The notes beneath the pieces are model-generated. The model saw only the letters and a program-made list of their open reading frames with translations. It did no database searches and was not told the DNA's origin. Position numbers and translations under genes: made by a program. Shown piece after piece: positions 1-6,941 of a stretch of DNA of 15,420 bases (the first letter of the stretch is position 1; each line of letters starts with the position of its first letter). Source of the stretch: Polyangiaceae bacterium (lineage in GTDB: Bacteria; Myxococcota; Polyangia; Polyangiales; Polyangiaceae). The stretch is taken from positions 1 through 15,420 of the forward strand of contig JAICTU010000198.1 of the NCBI GenBank assembly GCA_025936205.1. The letters are read 5' to 3'.

Positions 1-435
1 TGCAGCGCCTGCATCGAGCTCCTGCGCGCCCTCGCTGAGAGCAGCGGCGCCCGGCGCCCAACACTCCTCGGCTCCGCACCGGCGCACGTGATGCGCGCGC
101 CCGACGGCGCGATCCAAAACCGCCCCGAAGCCCCGAAGCCGGACGGCACCCATCGACCCCGCGCGGCCCGCCCCGGCGCCCGCGTGGCTTCGTGCGGTGC
201 TGGCGCCCGGCGCCCCGAGGCCTCGGGCATCGCCCGTGCAGGTGAGGTCCGGCCCAAATCAAGGCTCAGAGGGCAGCGCCGGCCGCACCGAGATGTGACG
301 AAGTCCTCAGGTTGGGGCCCCGCGCGCCGCGCGGGGGGAGTTGGGGGAAAATCCGCCGCAGCGAGGCTGCAGAGCTCGGGGCCTTGGGCCCCGACAAATG
401 ATACGAGGGGGGGCTGCCTCAACCCCCCTCGGCAA
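1..435. other. Left-edge region with no supported gene
   Basis: I see no convincing gene here. One plus-strand frame is open from base 1 to 870, but it runs antisense through two well-supported minus-strand genes and its product is low-complexity Pro/Arg/Ala, so I treat it as a GC artefact. The stretch holds several strong GC inverted repeats: CCCCGCGCG-C-CGCGCGGGG at 318-336 and TCGGGGCC-TTG-GGCCCCGA-like arms at 376-394. It also holds two copies of GGCGCCCGGCGCCC, at 46-59 and 202-215. The repeats near 318-430 lie just past the end of the minus-strand lipoprotein gene and probably help end its transcription. The last codons of an upstream gene could lie in the first 90 bases, but nothing identifies one. 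Confidence 0.5.
405..430 (-). terminator. Hairpin terminator after lipoprotein gene
   Basis: Arms GAGGGGGG (405-412) and CCCCCCTC (423-430) form an 8-bp stem with a 10-base loop. The stem starts five bases past the stop codon of the minus-strand lipoprotein gene. Read on the minus strand it is followed by GTATCATTTGTC, which is moderately T-rich, and then by a second hairpin at 376-394. The placement is what is expected for the end of the two-gene minus-strand operon. Confidence 0.6.
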
Positions 436-762
436 TCACCCGCCCGAGATCTGCTTTTCGATCGTATCGAGCTCTTTTTGCAGATTGCTGTCCGCGGTGA
501 TTTGCTTTTCGGACTGCTCTTCGAAGTCTTCCTCGGTTGGGACTTCGACGCCTTCGTCGGGCTGGGTGCGCTGGGAGCCCTTGCGCGCCTCATTGGCGAC
601 GGGGGCAGCCGGCTTGGCCTCGGTCTTGGTTTCCGGGGGCTTGTCCTTGTGGCAGCCGGTCGTGACGAGCGCCAGGGACAGGCCGACGCAGGCAAGCGGA
701 GCGCCGGCTCGGGTTGCGGCGAGTCGCCGAAGCGAAGCGACGAAATCGGGGAGCGTGATCAT
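436..762 (-). CDS. Small predicted lipoprotein, acidic C-terminus
   Basis: A 108-aa protein. Residues 20-36 form a hydrophobic stretch ending in LVTTGC, with Cys37 as the likely lipidated residue, so it should be a membrane-anchored lipoprotein exported by Sec and processed by signal peptidase II. The -3 position is Thr rather than the usual Leu, so the lipobox is imperfect. The mature part has a Lys/Glu/Pro/Ala linker (38-65). An acidic segment near residues 70-105 (GVEVPTEEDFEEQSEKQ onwards) then looks helical. The ATG lies inside an ATGA overlap with the stop of the upstream coiled-coil gene, which indicates translational coupling and one operon. I do not recognise a named family. The function is unknown, but the pairing with a secreted coiled-coil protein suggests a joint envelope role. 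A terminator hairpin follows immediately. Confidence 0.75.
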   Translation of the reverse strand: MITLPDFVASLRRLAATRAGAPLACVGLSLALVTTGCHKDKPPETKTEAKPAAPVANEARKGSQRTQPDEGVEVPTEEDFEEQSEKQITADSNLQKELDTIEKQISGG

Positions 763-1595
763 TTCGATTCCTCGGCAGGGGCAGGGGCGGCCGCGGGGGC
801 CGTGCTGGCAGGGGTAGTGGCTCCGGCAGCAGCAGCCGCCGCGGCAGCAGCGGGGGCCACGCGCGTCTGAATGGCCTTCATGTGCGCCTCGTGCCGGTCT
901 TCTTCCTTGGCGAGCAGATCCTTGGCGCGCTTGGCCAGCGGATCATCCTTCCCCTTTTCCATGGCCAGGCTGCGGATGCGCTTGAGCCGGGCGACACGTT
1001 CGGCGTGGGTCTTGAGCTCCGCCTGCGCCTCGGCGTCGCGCAAGGTGGCGCCACCCCAGCGCCGGTTGATGTGGGATTTGCGCAGCTGGTGCCGGCGCTG
1101 GCGCGCCGCTTCGGGGGACCGCTCCGGGCTGCTGGCGCCGCCCGCGCTCTCGGAGCCGATGTTCTTCGCTCGCTCCTCCATGCGCTTGGCCTGCTCTTCG
1201 AAGCGGGCGGCCTGCTCTTCCAGGCTGCGCGGCGGGCGCTTGCTGTTGGGACTCGCCGGCTCCGTCGTCTCGCCGGCGGCGATACGCTTGCGCAGCTCTG
1301 CCGCGCGATCGCGCAGGCGCTGTGCGCCTTGCTCCAAGCGCTCCTTGCGCTTGGCCAGCCTGTCCGCTTGCTCCGGGTCGGTCGCGCTGCTGGAAGCTCC
1401 ACCGGAGCCGGCGGCGGGGAGGTGGGGCTTGCCTGCAGCCGGGGTGGCTGCGGCACTCGTCGAGGCGGGGGCGGTAGACTTGCTGTCGCCGGCCGCTGCA
1501 ACGCTGCTCGATGCCATCGCGATGGCGGCCATGGCGATCAAGGGGATGGCTCGGGGCGCGGTGAGCGCGTGCCAGCGTGTTTTCATCAGCACCAT
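759..1595 (-). CDS. Secreted Ala-rich coiled-coil protein
   Basis: A 278-aa protein. I chose the ATG at 1595 because AGGAAA sits about 8 bases upstream and the protein then begins with a proper signal peptide (MVLMKTRW, hydrophobic core about residues 14-33, likely cleavage after SVAAA). The frame stays open to 1670, but the extra 25 residues would bury the signal. The mature protein starts with a Ser/Thr/Ala/Pro linker. Two charged Lys/Arg/Glu-rich helical segments follow, at about residues 75-145 and 180-245, with heptad-like spacing that suggests coiled coils. The end is low-complexity Ala/Pro with a run of nine or more Ala near residue 250. It is therefore probably a periplasmic or envelope structural protein. 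Its last codon overlaps the start of the lipoprotein gene (ATGA). I recognise no enzyme motif, and the function is unknown. Confidence 0.7.
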   Translation of the reverse strand: MVLMKTRWHALTAPRAIPLIAMAAIAMASSSVAAAGDSKSTAPASTSAAATPAAGKPHLPAAGSGGASSSATDPEQADRLAKRKERLEQGAQRLRDRAAELRKRIAAGETTEPASPNSKRPPRSLEEQAARFEEQAKRMEERAKNIGSESAGGASSPERSPEAARQRRHQLRKSHINRRWGGATLRDAEAQAELKTHAERVARLKRIRSLAMEKGKDDPLAKRAKDLLAKEEDRHEAHMKAIQTRVAPAAAAAAAAAGATTPASTAPAAAPAPAEESK

Positions 1596-1636
1596 GATCG
1601 AAGTTTCCTGTCGGTTGTGATTAGCGCGGTAGCACC

Positions 1637-1665
1637 ACCGTAGTCTACGGGCCAGTATGGCGCAA
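1637..1665 (-). promoter_or_regulatory. Weak promoter with overlapping palindrome
   Basis: On the minus strand, TTGCGC and TACGGT are separated by 17 bases and end about 42 bases before the ATG of the coiled-coil protein gene. Each hexamer matches the sigma-70 consensus at only three positions. The perfect 13-base palindrome CCGTAG-T-CTACGG (1638-1650) covers the -10 element, as an operator would. Confidence 0.25.
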
Positions 1666-1881
1666 TCCATGAGATGACGGGCGCCAGCGCTCGAGCCGCG
1701 CCGCGCGGGTGGCGGCTCGAACGGAGCACAGCGCGCGACTCCTGCGAGCGCGGAGTGCCGGCAGCACGACGCGAGATGCCGTGTTGCCTCACCGGGCTAC
1801 GACAACCTGGATGGGGTGGTGGGAGCTCCCGGGCGGGTGGGCGGCTCTGCGCCATTGCCGCCTGTACCCGCTCCCGGGTGA

Positions 1882-1926
1882 GCCTATTCCCGACCCGGCG
1901 ATTTCCCGCGCGGCGATTTCCCGAGC
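1882..1926. repeat. Three tandem 15-base repeats
   Basis: Units at 1897-1911 (GGCGATTTCCCGCGC) and 1912-1926 (GGCGATTTCCCGAGC) differ at one position. A decayed unit, GCCTATTCCCGACCC, precedes them at 1882-1896. They lie about 290 bases upstream of the coiled-coil gene and 65 bases beyond the stop of the regulator gene. They could be protein-binding sites or a simple tandem duplication. Confidence 0.6.
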
Positions 1927-1990
1927 GGCCCTGCCGGCGCAACTGGCTCGTTGCAACCGTGCGCTTTGGCGCGAATTTGGCCGGAAAAAC

Positions 1991-3355
1991 TCAGGACCGG
2001 CTCAGCTTGCGGCCGGGATGGGTGAACAGGCAGTCCTGGAACAGGCTGCAGCCGAGGGCGTGCAGGCGGTTGCGCTCTTCGTCACGCTCCACGCCTTCGA
2101 TCACCAGGTCTCGGCTCCGTTCGTCACACCACTGGGCGGCATGCTCGAGCGCCTGCCGCTGCGTGGCGGGCTGGTTGACACCATCGCTGGGCGAGACGTC
2201 GACCTTGACGATGTCCGGCTCGAGCACCTCGTAGCGAGACAAATCCCAGATCGCGTTGGAGCTGACGCTGACCGCGATGCGGTAGCCGAGCCCCTTGAGC
2301 TGACGGATGCGATCGCCCAGCTCGTTGAGATGCAGGGCGGCGGCGCTCCCCGGCAGGTCGAGCGTCACGCGCCCGGCGACCGCGCCCAGCGGCGTGCTCG
2401 CCGAGTACAGATCCGGGTCGAGCAGGTCGTTGGCGCTGGAGTTCACCAGCACGCGCGTGCCCGAAGGCAGACCGCGCGCGGTCTTGGCGACGCTGCGCCG
2501 CACCGCGCGGCTCAGCTCCTGGCTGCGGCCGAGGCGCTCCGCGGCGCTGAGCAGGGCCGACGGCAGAGCGAGCGACGGCTCGTCGGAGCGCACCAGGGCC
2601 TGGTAGCCGTAGATGGCGCGGCCCGGCCAGCGAATGATCGGTTGGTAGGCGATCCAGAGCGGCTCCAGGGCGCGCTCGAAGGCGCGGGACAGCTCGGCGT
2701 CGCCGGCGGCGTTGAAGGTGTGGTTCTTGGTCAGCGCCTCTTCGCGCAAGCGCGCCACCTGGCGCGTGCGCTGTGCCTGCGCGATGCAGCCAATCAGACG
2801 ATCGTTCGAGATCGGCTTGACCAGGTAGCGGAAGGCGCCGAGCGCGACCGCGTCGATCGCGCTGTCCAGGTTCGGCATGCCCGTCACCAGCACCATCGGC
2901 AGATCCGGATCGCAGTTGCGCACGTGGCGCAGTAGATCGAGGCCGCTGTGGTCGGGCAGCATGATGTCGCTGACGATCACGTCGTAGTTTCGCACGCGCA
3001 GCTCGCCGAGCGCGGAGGTCGCGTCGCTCACCCAGGTGGGCTCGAGGCCATGCAGCTTGAGCGTGCGCGAGTAGGCGCGCGCCAGCGCTTGCTCGTCCTC
3101 GACCAGGAGAATGTTGCCGGGCACGGTGCCCGCTTCCCAGACCAGCGGATCGCGCGGCGGCTCGCTGGCATCGAGTTCCGTGTCGGGCGTCAGGCTGTCT
3201 GGGCCCGTACCCGTGGGTACGGAGAGCGCCGGTGCGGTGTGTCGCAGCCCTGCCAGGCGGCGGTGCATCACAGCGCGGTACAGCTCGAGCTCGGTCCCAT
3301 CAGGGCGATGCGGCGCGTTCGACACGTCAGCGCCTTTGCCCGGAGGCTGTCTCAT
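1991..3355 (-). CDS. Response regulator: REC plus degenerate EAL domain
   Basis: A 454-aa protein. Residues 1-78 are a linker-like N-terminus. Residues 80-200 form an intact receiver domain: acidic pair E86/D87, phospho-acceptor D130 in VSDIMLP, T158 in VTGMP, and K180 in LVKP. Residues 225-450 have the EAL fold, but the catalytic signature is broken: EAL reads QAL (252-254), the usual DDFGTG loop reads SVSSNA (362-367), and ITE reads LDL. N305, K384 and E420 are still recognisable. So phosphorylation should control an EAL domain that probably cannot hydrolyse cyclic-di-GMP and more likely binds a protein or nucleotide. The ATG at 3355 is preceded by GGGGGGAG at 8 bases. No partner histidine kinase is in the window. 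The domain calls are secure; the loss of activity is inference. Confidence 0.9.
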   Translation of the reverse strand: MRQPPGKGADVSNAPHRPDGTELELYRAVMHRRLAGLRHTAPALSVPTGTGPDSLTPDTELDASEPPRDPLVWEAGTVPGNILLVEDEQALARAYSRTLKLHGLEPTWVSDATSALGELRVRNYDVIVSDIMLPDHSGLDLLRHVRNCDPDLPMVLVTGMPNLDSAIDAVALGAFRYLVKPISNDRLIGCIAQAQRTRQVARLREEALTKNHTFNAAGDAELSRAFERALEPLWIAYQPIIRWPGRAIYGYQALVRSDEPSLALPSALLSAAERLGRSQELSRAVRRSVAKTARGLPSGTRVLVNSSANDLLDPDLYSASTPLGAVAGRVTLDLPGSAAALHLNELGDRIRQLKGLGYRIAVSVSSNAIWDLSRYEVLEPDIVKVDVSPSDGVNQPATQRQALEHAAQWCDERSRDLVIEGVERDEERNRLHALGCSLFQDCLFTHPGRKLSRS

Positions 3356-3390
3356 TCAGTCTCCCCCCAAGAATCCCCAAACTAGCAACG

Positions 3391-3413
3391 TCGTGACAGA
3401 TCATGATCGTGAC
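3391..3413. promoter_or_regulatory. Candidate operator upstream of REC-EAL gene
   Basis: Two copies of TCGTGAC (3391-3397 and 3407-3413) lie 16 bases apart, about one and a half helical turns, and flank the perfect palindrome GATCATGATC (3399-3408). The element is 36-58 bases upstream of the regulator ATG, next to a minus-strand GCTAGTTT that could be its -10. It could be autoregulatory. Confidence 0.3.
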
Positions 3414-3716
3414 CCAAACTCGGGGCTTCAACATGATACTGAGCGGCGGAAAACGCGTGGGCTGGAGCGCCAGCGCTAGAAAGCCGTGCCGAAGCAGAGC
3501 ATGGCGTTACCGCCGCGTCGCCACGAGGGCTTCCCCGTGCCGACACGCCCGGCGGCAAGCGTCTGCCGGCGGCTGGGTGGCGCTGCGGCAGTGCGCAAGG
3601 CCCACCTCGACACACTGAATCTTTTCACCGAGCTGCGAATGATTGCATTTGCGGCTCGATCCGCCGTTCCGGAGAGGTTCGATAGGCCGTCCATACCCGC
3701 AGGCTGCTTTGGGGCC

Positions 3717-3741
3717 GCCGGGAAAGGCTGCCGGGAAAGGC
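3717..3741. repeat. Direct repeat GCCGGGAAAGGC x2
   Basis: Identical 12-base units occupy 3717-3728 and 3730-3741, separated by one base. They lie about 200 bases upstream of the lysozyme-like gene. Their role is unknown; a binding site or a short duplication are both possible. Confidence 0.55.
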
Positions 3742-3935
3742 AGGGATCTTCAGGAAATACCCGCAGAAAACTTGACCTTGCATGTCCGGGGCGGGTTCCC
3801 GCCGCGGACCCAACTCGATACAAGCCCTGATGCGGCGCTGTGTGTGGCGGGTGGGCAATGCCCCACGGGGGGGCTCGCGACGGCACGGCAGCGCTGGCTC
3901 AGGAAAGATCGCTTTTCCAGCACCTTGGAGAACGT

Positions 3936-4580
3936 ATGAACCTAGCTGAGATCCTCCTCGCCATTGCGCTCAGTCTGCCCACGCCCTGGTACGGGCAGGG
4001 CAAGGCTCCCGAAACGGAGCTGGAGTACCGGGAGCGCCTGCAGACGATCGCTACCGCGATTGCCCTGGAGGCGGAGGCCAACGAGGACTGGCAGTGGGAC
4101 TCCACGAGCCTGGCGGCGGCCACGTTCGTGACCTGGTACTCGGAGTCTCGCTTCGCGCTGGAGGTACACAATGGCTCCCGGAAGAGCCGCTTCGGCGAGG
4201 ATGCCGGCAAGGCGCGCTGCCTGGGCCAGCTGCACAAGACCGGGTGGGTTCCAAAGTCCGTCTGGAAGGACCTGGCAGGGACGGATCTGGAGGCCACTCG
4301 GCGCTGCGCGCGCGCCACGATGAAGGTGCTCGCCATGCAGGGCCGGCGCTGCAAGATGAAGGACAAGCCAAATCTGTGGGCTCTGGCGCGCATGGAGGCG
4401 GCGTATCAGCATGGGTTGAGCTGTGCGCCGACCAAGGCCAGCACCGCGCGCGCGCGGCGCTGGGCCAAGGTCATGGACCGCATCGAAACGATGACGAAGG
4501 AGCGCGAGGCCGCGCTGGAAGCACAGCCGGCGTTCGTGCCCACGACGGAGGTCTCGGCGGCGGCTCCGTTGCCGAACTAG
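3936..4580 (+). CDS. Small lysozyme/transglycosylase-like protein
   Basis: A 214-aa protein. The ATG at 3936 is preceded by TTGGAG at 5 bases. The frame is open to 3840, but that upstream part reads like noise. The N-terminus has a short hydrophobic stretch (AEILLAIALSLP, residues 4-15) without a basic n-region, so export is uncertain. Residues 60-105 look like the core of an SLT/goose-lysozyme-type fold: a helix ending in WYSESRF with E70 as the candidate catalytic acid, then a gap and CLGQLH at 95-100. AYQHGLSC at 156-163 could correspond to the later AYN.G element. This would be a peptidoglycan-cleaving enzyme, for wall remodelling or of phage origin. The assignment rests on motif spacing only and is tentative. 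It is a single gene that converges on the FGE-like gene. Confidence 0.6.
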   Translation: MNLAEILLAIALSLPTPWYGQGKAPETELEYRERLQTIATAIALEAEANEDWQWDSTSLAAATFVTWYSESRFALEVHNGSRKSRFGEDAGKARCLGQLHKTGWVPKSVWKDLAGTDLEATRRCARATMKVLAMQGRRCKMKDKPNLWALARMEAAYQHGLSCAPTKASTARARRWAKVMDRIETMTKEREAALEAQPAFVPTTEVSAAAPLPN

Positions 4581-4651
4581 TAGGAGAACCCGAAGTCCGC
4601 GCCCGGTTTCTCCGAATGTAGAGGAAGTACCGAGTGCAGAGCGCCGCATCT

Positions 4652-4703
4652 GCCGGGTTTCGTCGTGCCCTTCACAGCGCAGCGGGGGACGGCGAAACCC
4701 GGC
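4652..4703. terminator. Long stem between convergent genes
   Basis: GCCGGGTTTCG (4652-4662) and CGAAACCCGGC (4693-4703) are perfect inverted repeats. The stem extends inward to 15 pairs with one G-T (4652-4666 with 4689-4703), followed by CCC/GGG pairs past a bulge. It lies between two genes that converge, 71 bases after one stop and 22 bases after the other. No long T-tract follows on either side, so it could act as a bidirectional stop or as 3'-end protection. Confidence 0.6.
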
Positions 4704-4724
4704 GCGAACTTGGGGCACGAGGTA

Positions 4725-6647
4725 CTAGCGCATTCCGCCGGCGGCGCTGCGCTCCGGGTCGGCGGCGCAGCGCAGGCCGACGCCGTGCGAGTACGATTCG
4801 GCCGCCATCGGGAAGCGCAACGACGGATTGCTGTACTCGGGCGTGCCGCTGTTGAAGCTGCCGCCCCGGATCACGAAGGAGCCGCTGTCCGCAGGGCCGC
4901 GCGGATTGGCGCGCGGCTGATGGTCGTACGTGTACAGGCCGTCCGCGGTCCACTCGAAGACGTTGCCGATCAGGTCCATCACGCCGTCGCTGGTGGCGCC
5001 GAGCGGGTAGGAGCCGACGGGCGCCGTGCCGGCGTAGCCGTCGTCCTCATCGTACATGAGGCCGTGCAGCTCCGTGCTGAGCCCGACCTCATTGTGCCAG
5101 CGCGCGCACTCTTTGCCGCAAGCGTTGACGTGATCGGCCGTGGGCGGCGTGTTGCCCCAGGGATAGATGCGGTTGTCTTCCCCGCGCGCGGCGAACTCCC
5201 ACTCGGCCTCGCTGGCGAGCCGGCCCTGGCGGAAGGCGCAGTAGCTCGCCGCCTGGCCATGCGACACGCAGTTGATGGGATCGTTCTCGCGCCCGGGCTT
5301 GCCGGCGTTGCACTGATCATCGTGCTGGAGCCGCGAAGCGCTGCTGACACTGTGCGCCCCCTCGCCGAGGTCGCTGTCCTGGTGGGCGGGCTCGCAGGCG
5401 CCGCTGGCCGCGCACTGCGCATACTCCTGCACCGTGACCTCGCGCGTGCCGATGCAGAAGCTGTCCACATTCACGAGGTGCGCGGGGCGAGCGTATTGCA
5501 GCGCCGGGTGCGTGGAGTCCGAGCCCATGAAGAAGCGCCCGGCGTGGATCAGTGCCATACCGGAGGGGCAGAGCGCTCTGGCGGGCGCGGCGTTCGTGGC
5601 CGCACTGGAGACGCTGGTTGCGGTGAGGCTGCTGCCCGTGAGGCTGTCGCTTGTGAGGCCCTGCGCGCTCGCGGCGGCTGGGTTCGCCTCGCTTGGCGTG
5701 CGCTGCAGCGCGTCGGCGTAGGCGATGGCGGTCACCGCCCCCAGGCTGGTGCAGACCACGGCTCCGCTGGCCAGCACCCAGAGCGGCGGGCGCTCGCGCT
5801 GCGGCTTCGCGCCGGCCGAGGGCCGGTAGCTCATCGCCATCGACCCCGTCCCGGCGGAGAGTGGAGCTCGCGAGGGGGGCGCGGCGCTGTTCGGAGACAG
5901 CATGCGCGCTTCCAGGAAGTGCGCCGAGATCTCCAGCACCTCGTGCTCGGGCAGCTCGGTGGCGACCACGACCTGTTGCAGCGAACGCGCGCCATCGAAC
6001 AGGCTGAGCACCAGCAGCTCCTCGGGGCCGAGATCGCGCGCGTGGCGCGCGGCGACATCCGAGGCGACGCTGTACACGCGGCTGGGATCGCCGACGCGAT
6101 GCAGAGCGCGCACGCGGCGGTCGCGCTGCGTCGCGGCTTCGAGCAGCAGCTGCGGCGTGCCGGTCGAGATGCGCCGCGGGCGCTCGAACGCGCCGAAATC
6201 GGCCACCACGCTGCCTTGCTCCAGGCTGAGCAGGCGGAACAGCGCGGGCTCGGCCGTGAGCTGACCGAACTCCGCGTCCACGATCTCTCCGGCGCAGCAC
6301 CAGATGTAGCCGTGGCCGCCGGCGTGCGAGATGGTGATCCGGGCGTCCTTGCGCCCGAGCTGGATGGTCTGGACGAGATCGGCGACATCCAGCGCGCCGA
6401 GCTCCCCCGAGAACTCGGGCCGCGCGAACTCTTCGACCTCCAACCCCTGCAGCGAGAGCGTGCTGCGCAGCTGCCGGTCGAGCGCGGCGCGCAGCGAGCG
6501 GCGGAACACGCCCACCCAGTCCTTGATCTCGTCGACGGACAGCCCGTACTCCTGGCAGGCACGCTCCAGACTCAGCTCCCCGGATACAATCTGCTGAACC
6601 AGGGCTGCCTTCTGCGTGTCGCTCCAGGCGGAGGAGGAATTGACCAT
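4725..6647 (-). CDS. HTH + DUF4388 + TM + FGE-like (SUMF1) protein
   Basis: A 640-aa protein. Residues 10-50 resemble a transposase-type helix-turn-helix (SGELSLERACQEYGLS). Residues 78-160 match the DUF4388/PATAN type (FSGELGALDVADLVQ, then YIWCCAGEIVDAEFG). Residues 185-250 look like a small winged-helix module (LSLFDGARSLQQVV). Residues 289-310 form one membrane span, followed by a Ser/Ala linker. Residues 360-627 form a formylglycine-generating-enzyme-like domain: MALIHAGRFFMGS, FCIGTREVTVQEYAQC, RLASEAEWEFAARG, YPWGN, LIGNVFEWTADG, FVIRGGSFNSG and GLRC. In true FGEs the RGGS strand leads into the active-site Cys pair. Here 597-615 has none, so sulfatase activation is unlikely. The expected topology is sensory or regulatory parts in the cytoplasm and the FGE-like fold outside. 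The start is weakly supported: GGAA lies about 12 bases upstream. Confidence 0.88.
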   Translation of the reverse strand: MVNSSSAWSDTQKAALVQQIVSGELSLERACQEYGLSVDEIKDWVGVFRRSLRAALDRQLRSTLSLQGLEVEEFARPEFSGELGALDVADLVQTIQLGRKDARITISHAGGHGYIWCCAGEIVDAEFGQLTAEPALFRLLSLEQGSVVADFGAFERPRRISTGTPQLLLEAATQRDRRVRALHRVGDPSRVYSVASDVAARHARDLGPEELLVLSLFDGARSLQQVVVATELPEHEVLEISAHFLEARMLSPNSAAPPSRAPLSAGTGSMAMSYRPSAGAKPQRERPPLWVLASGAVVCTSLGAVTAIAYADALQRTPSEANPAAASAQGLTSDSLTGSSLTATSVSSAATNAAPARALCPSGMALIHAGRFFMGSDSTHPALQYARPAHLVNVDSFCIGTREVTVQEYAQCAASGACEPAHQDSDLGEGAHSVSSASRLQHDDQCNAGKPGRENDPINCVSHGQAASYCAFRQGRLASEAEWEFAARGEDNRIYPWGNTPPTADHVNACGKECARWHNEVGLSTELHGLMYDEDDGYAGTAPVGSYPLGATSDGVMDLIGNVFEWTADGLYTYDHQPRANPRGPADSGSFVIRGGSFNSGTPEYSNPSLRFPMAAESYSHGVGLRCAADPERSAAGGMR

Positions 6648-6941
6648 TGGCGGCTAATGTTCCGTTTTCAGGGCGTGAAAGCTGTTCACTCGACGGGAAC
6701 GGCGAGCAGCTTTTCAGCCTGAAGGTTAAGCACCGTTACCCTTTGGCGGCCGCGCCCCGATCCGATACGTGCGCCCAAAACCCGTGTTTTCACGGCGAAT
6801 TGCGTGGTTCACAACGGGGCGACGCGCGCGCACCCCTGAGGGGGAACGCGCGGAACGGCGGGGTGATTTTGCTCTCGCTGCAGCCGTGAAACAGCGCTTT
6901 TGTGCCGAAAAACGGCCGCTGCCGCGTGTCTCGCGCGGCGC
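6648..6941. other. Intergenic region with hairpins, no gene
   Basis: This 294-base gap lies between two minus-strand genes. Near the FGE-like gene, AAAGCTGTTC (6678-6687) can pair with GAGCAGCTTT (6704-6713), allowing one G-T pair. The palindrome TTCAG-C-CTGAA (6713-6723) abuts it, and TTTTCAG occurs twice (6665-6671, 6711-6717). Nearer the helicase end are CCCC-TGA-GGGG (6833-6843) flanked by CGCGCG arms, and GCCG-AAAAA-CGGC (6904-6916), which may help end helicase transcription. No open frame here is convincing. Confidence 0.45.

Larger units (their letters stand above)
1596..1990. other. Intergenic region with repeats and candidate operator
   Basis: This 395-base gap lies between two minus-strand genes and has no supported gene. 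A minus-strand open frame at 1586-1942 exists, but it overlaps the start region and encodes a repetitive Arg-rich product made by the 15-base repeats, so I leave it out. The gap holds the 3 x 15-base repeat at 1882-1926 and the palindrome CCGTAG-T-CTACGG at 1638-1650. It also holds a weak minus-strand promoter candidate: TTGCGC (complement of 1660-1665), a 17-base spacer, then TACGGT (complement of 1637-1642). That promoter would place the palindrome over the -10 of the coiled-coil gene. Confidence 0.5.
3356..3935. other. 580-base non-coding gap between divergent genes
   Basis: This gap separates the minus-strand regulator from the plus-strand lysozyme-like gene. The open frames in it have no recognisable product and no ribosome site, so I call none. 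It contains direct repeats around GATCATGATC (3391-3413) close to the regulator start. It also contains a 12-base direct repeat at 3717-3741 and a short hairpin GGCGGG-TT-CCCGCC at 3790-3803. A TTGACC hexamer at 3772-3777 has no acceptable -10 at 16-18 bases. The length would allow a small RNA, but nothing in the sequence demonstrates one. Confidence 0.45.

Noticed and set aside
88..870. Plus-strand open frame of 260 codons
   Set aside because: It is antisense to the lipoprotein and coiled-coil genes, which have an export signal, coupling and a terminator, and its own product is low-complexity Pro/Arg/Ala.
1586..1942. Minus-strand Arg-rich 118-aa frame
   Set aside because: It is built on the 15-base tandem repeats, overlaps the next gene's start, and has no family resemblance.
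4725..5570. True formylglycine-generating enzyme
   Set aside because: The active-site cysteines after RGGS are missing, no sulfatase gene is nearby, and the domain is fused to regulatory modules.
4665..6722. Plus-strand open frame of 685 codons
   Set aside because: It is the GC-driven shadow of the FGE-like gene, which has recognisable domains on the other strand.
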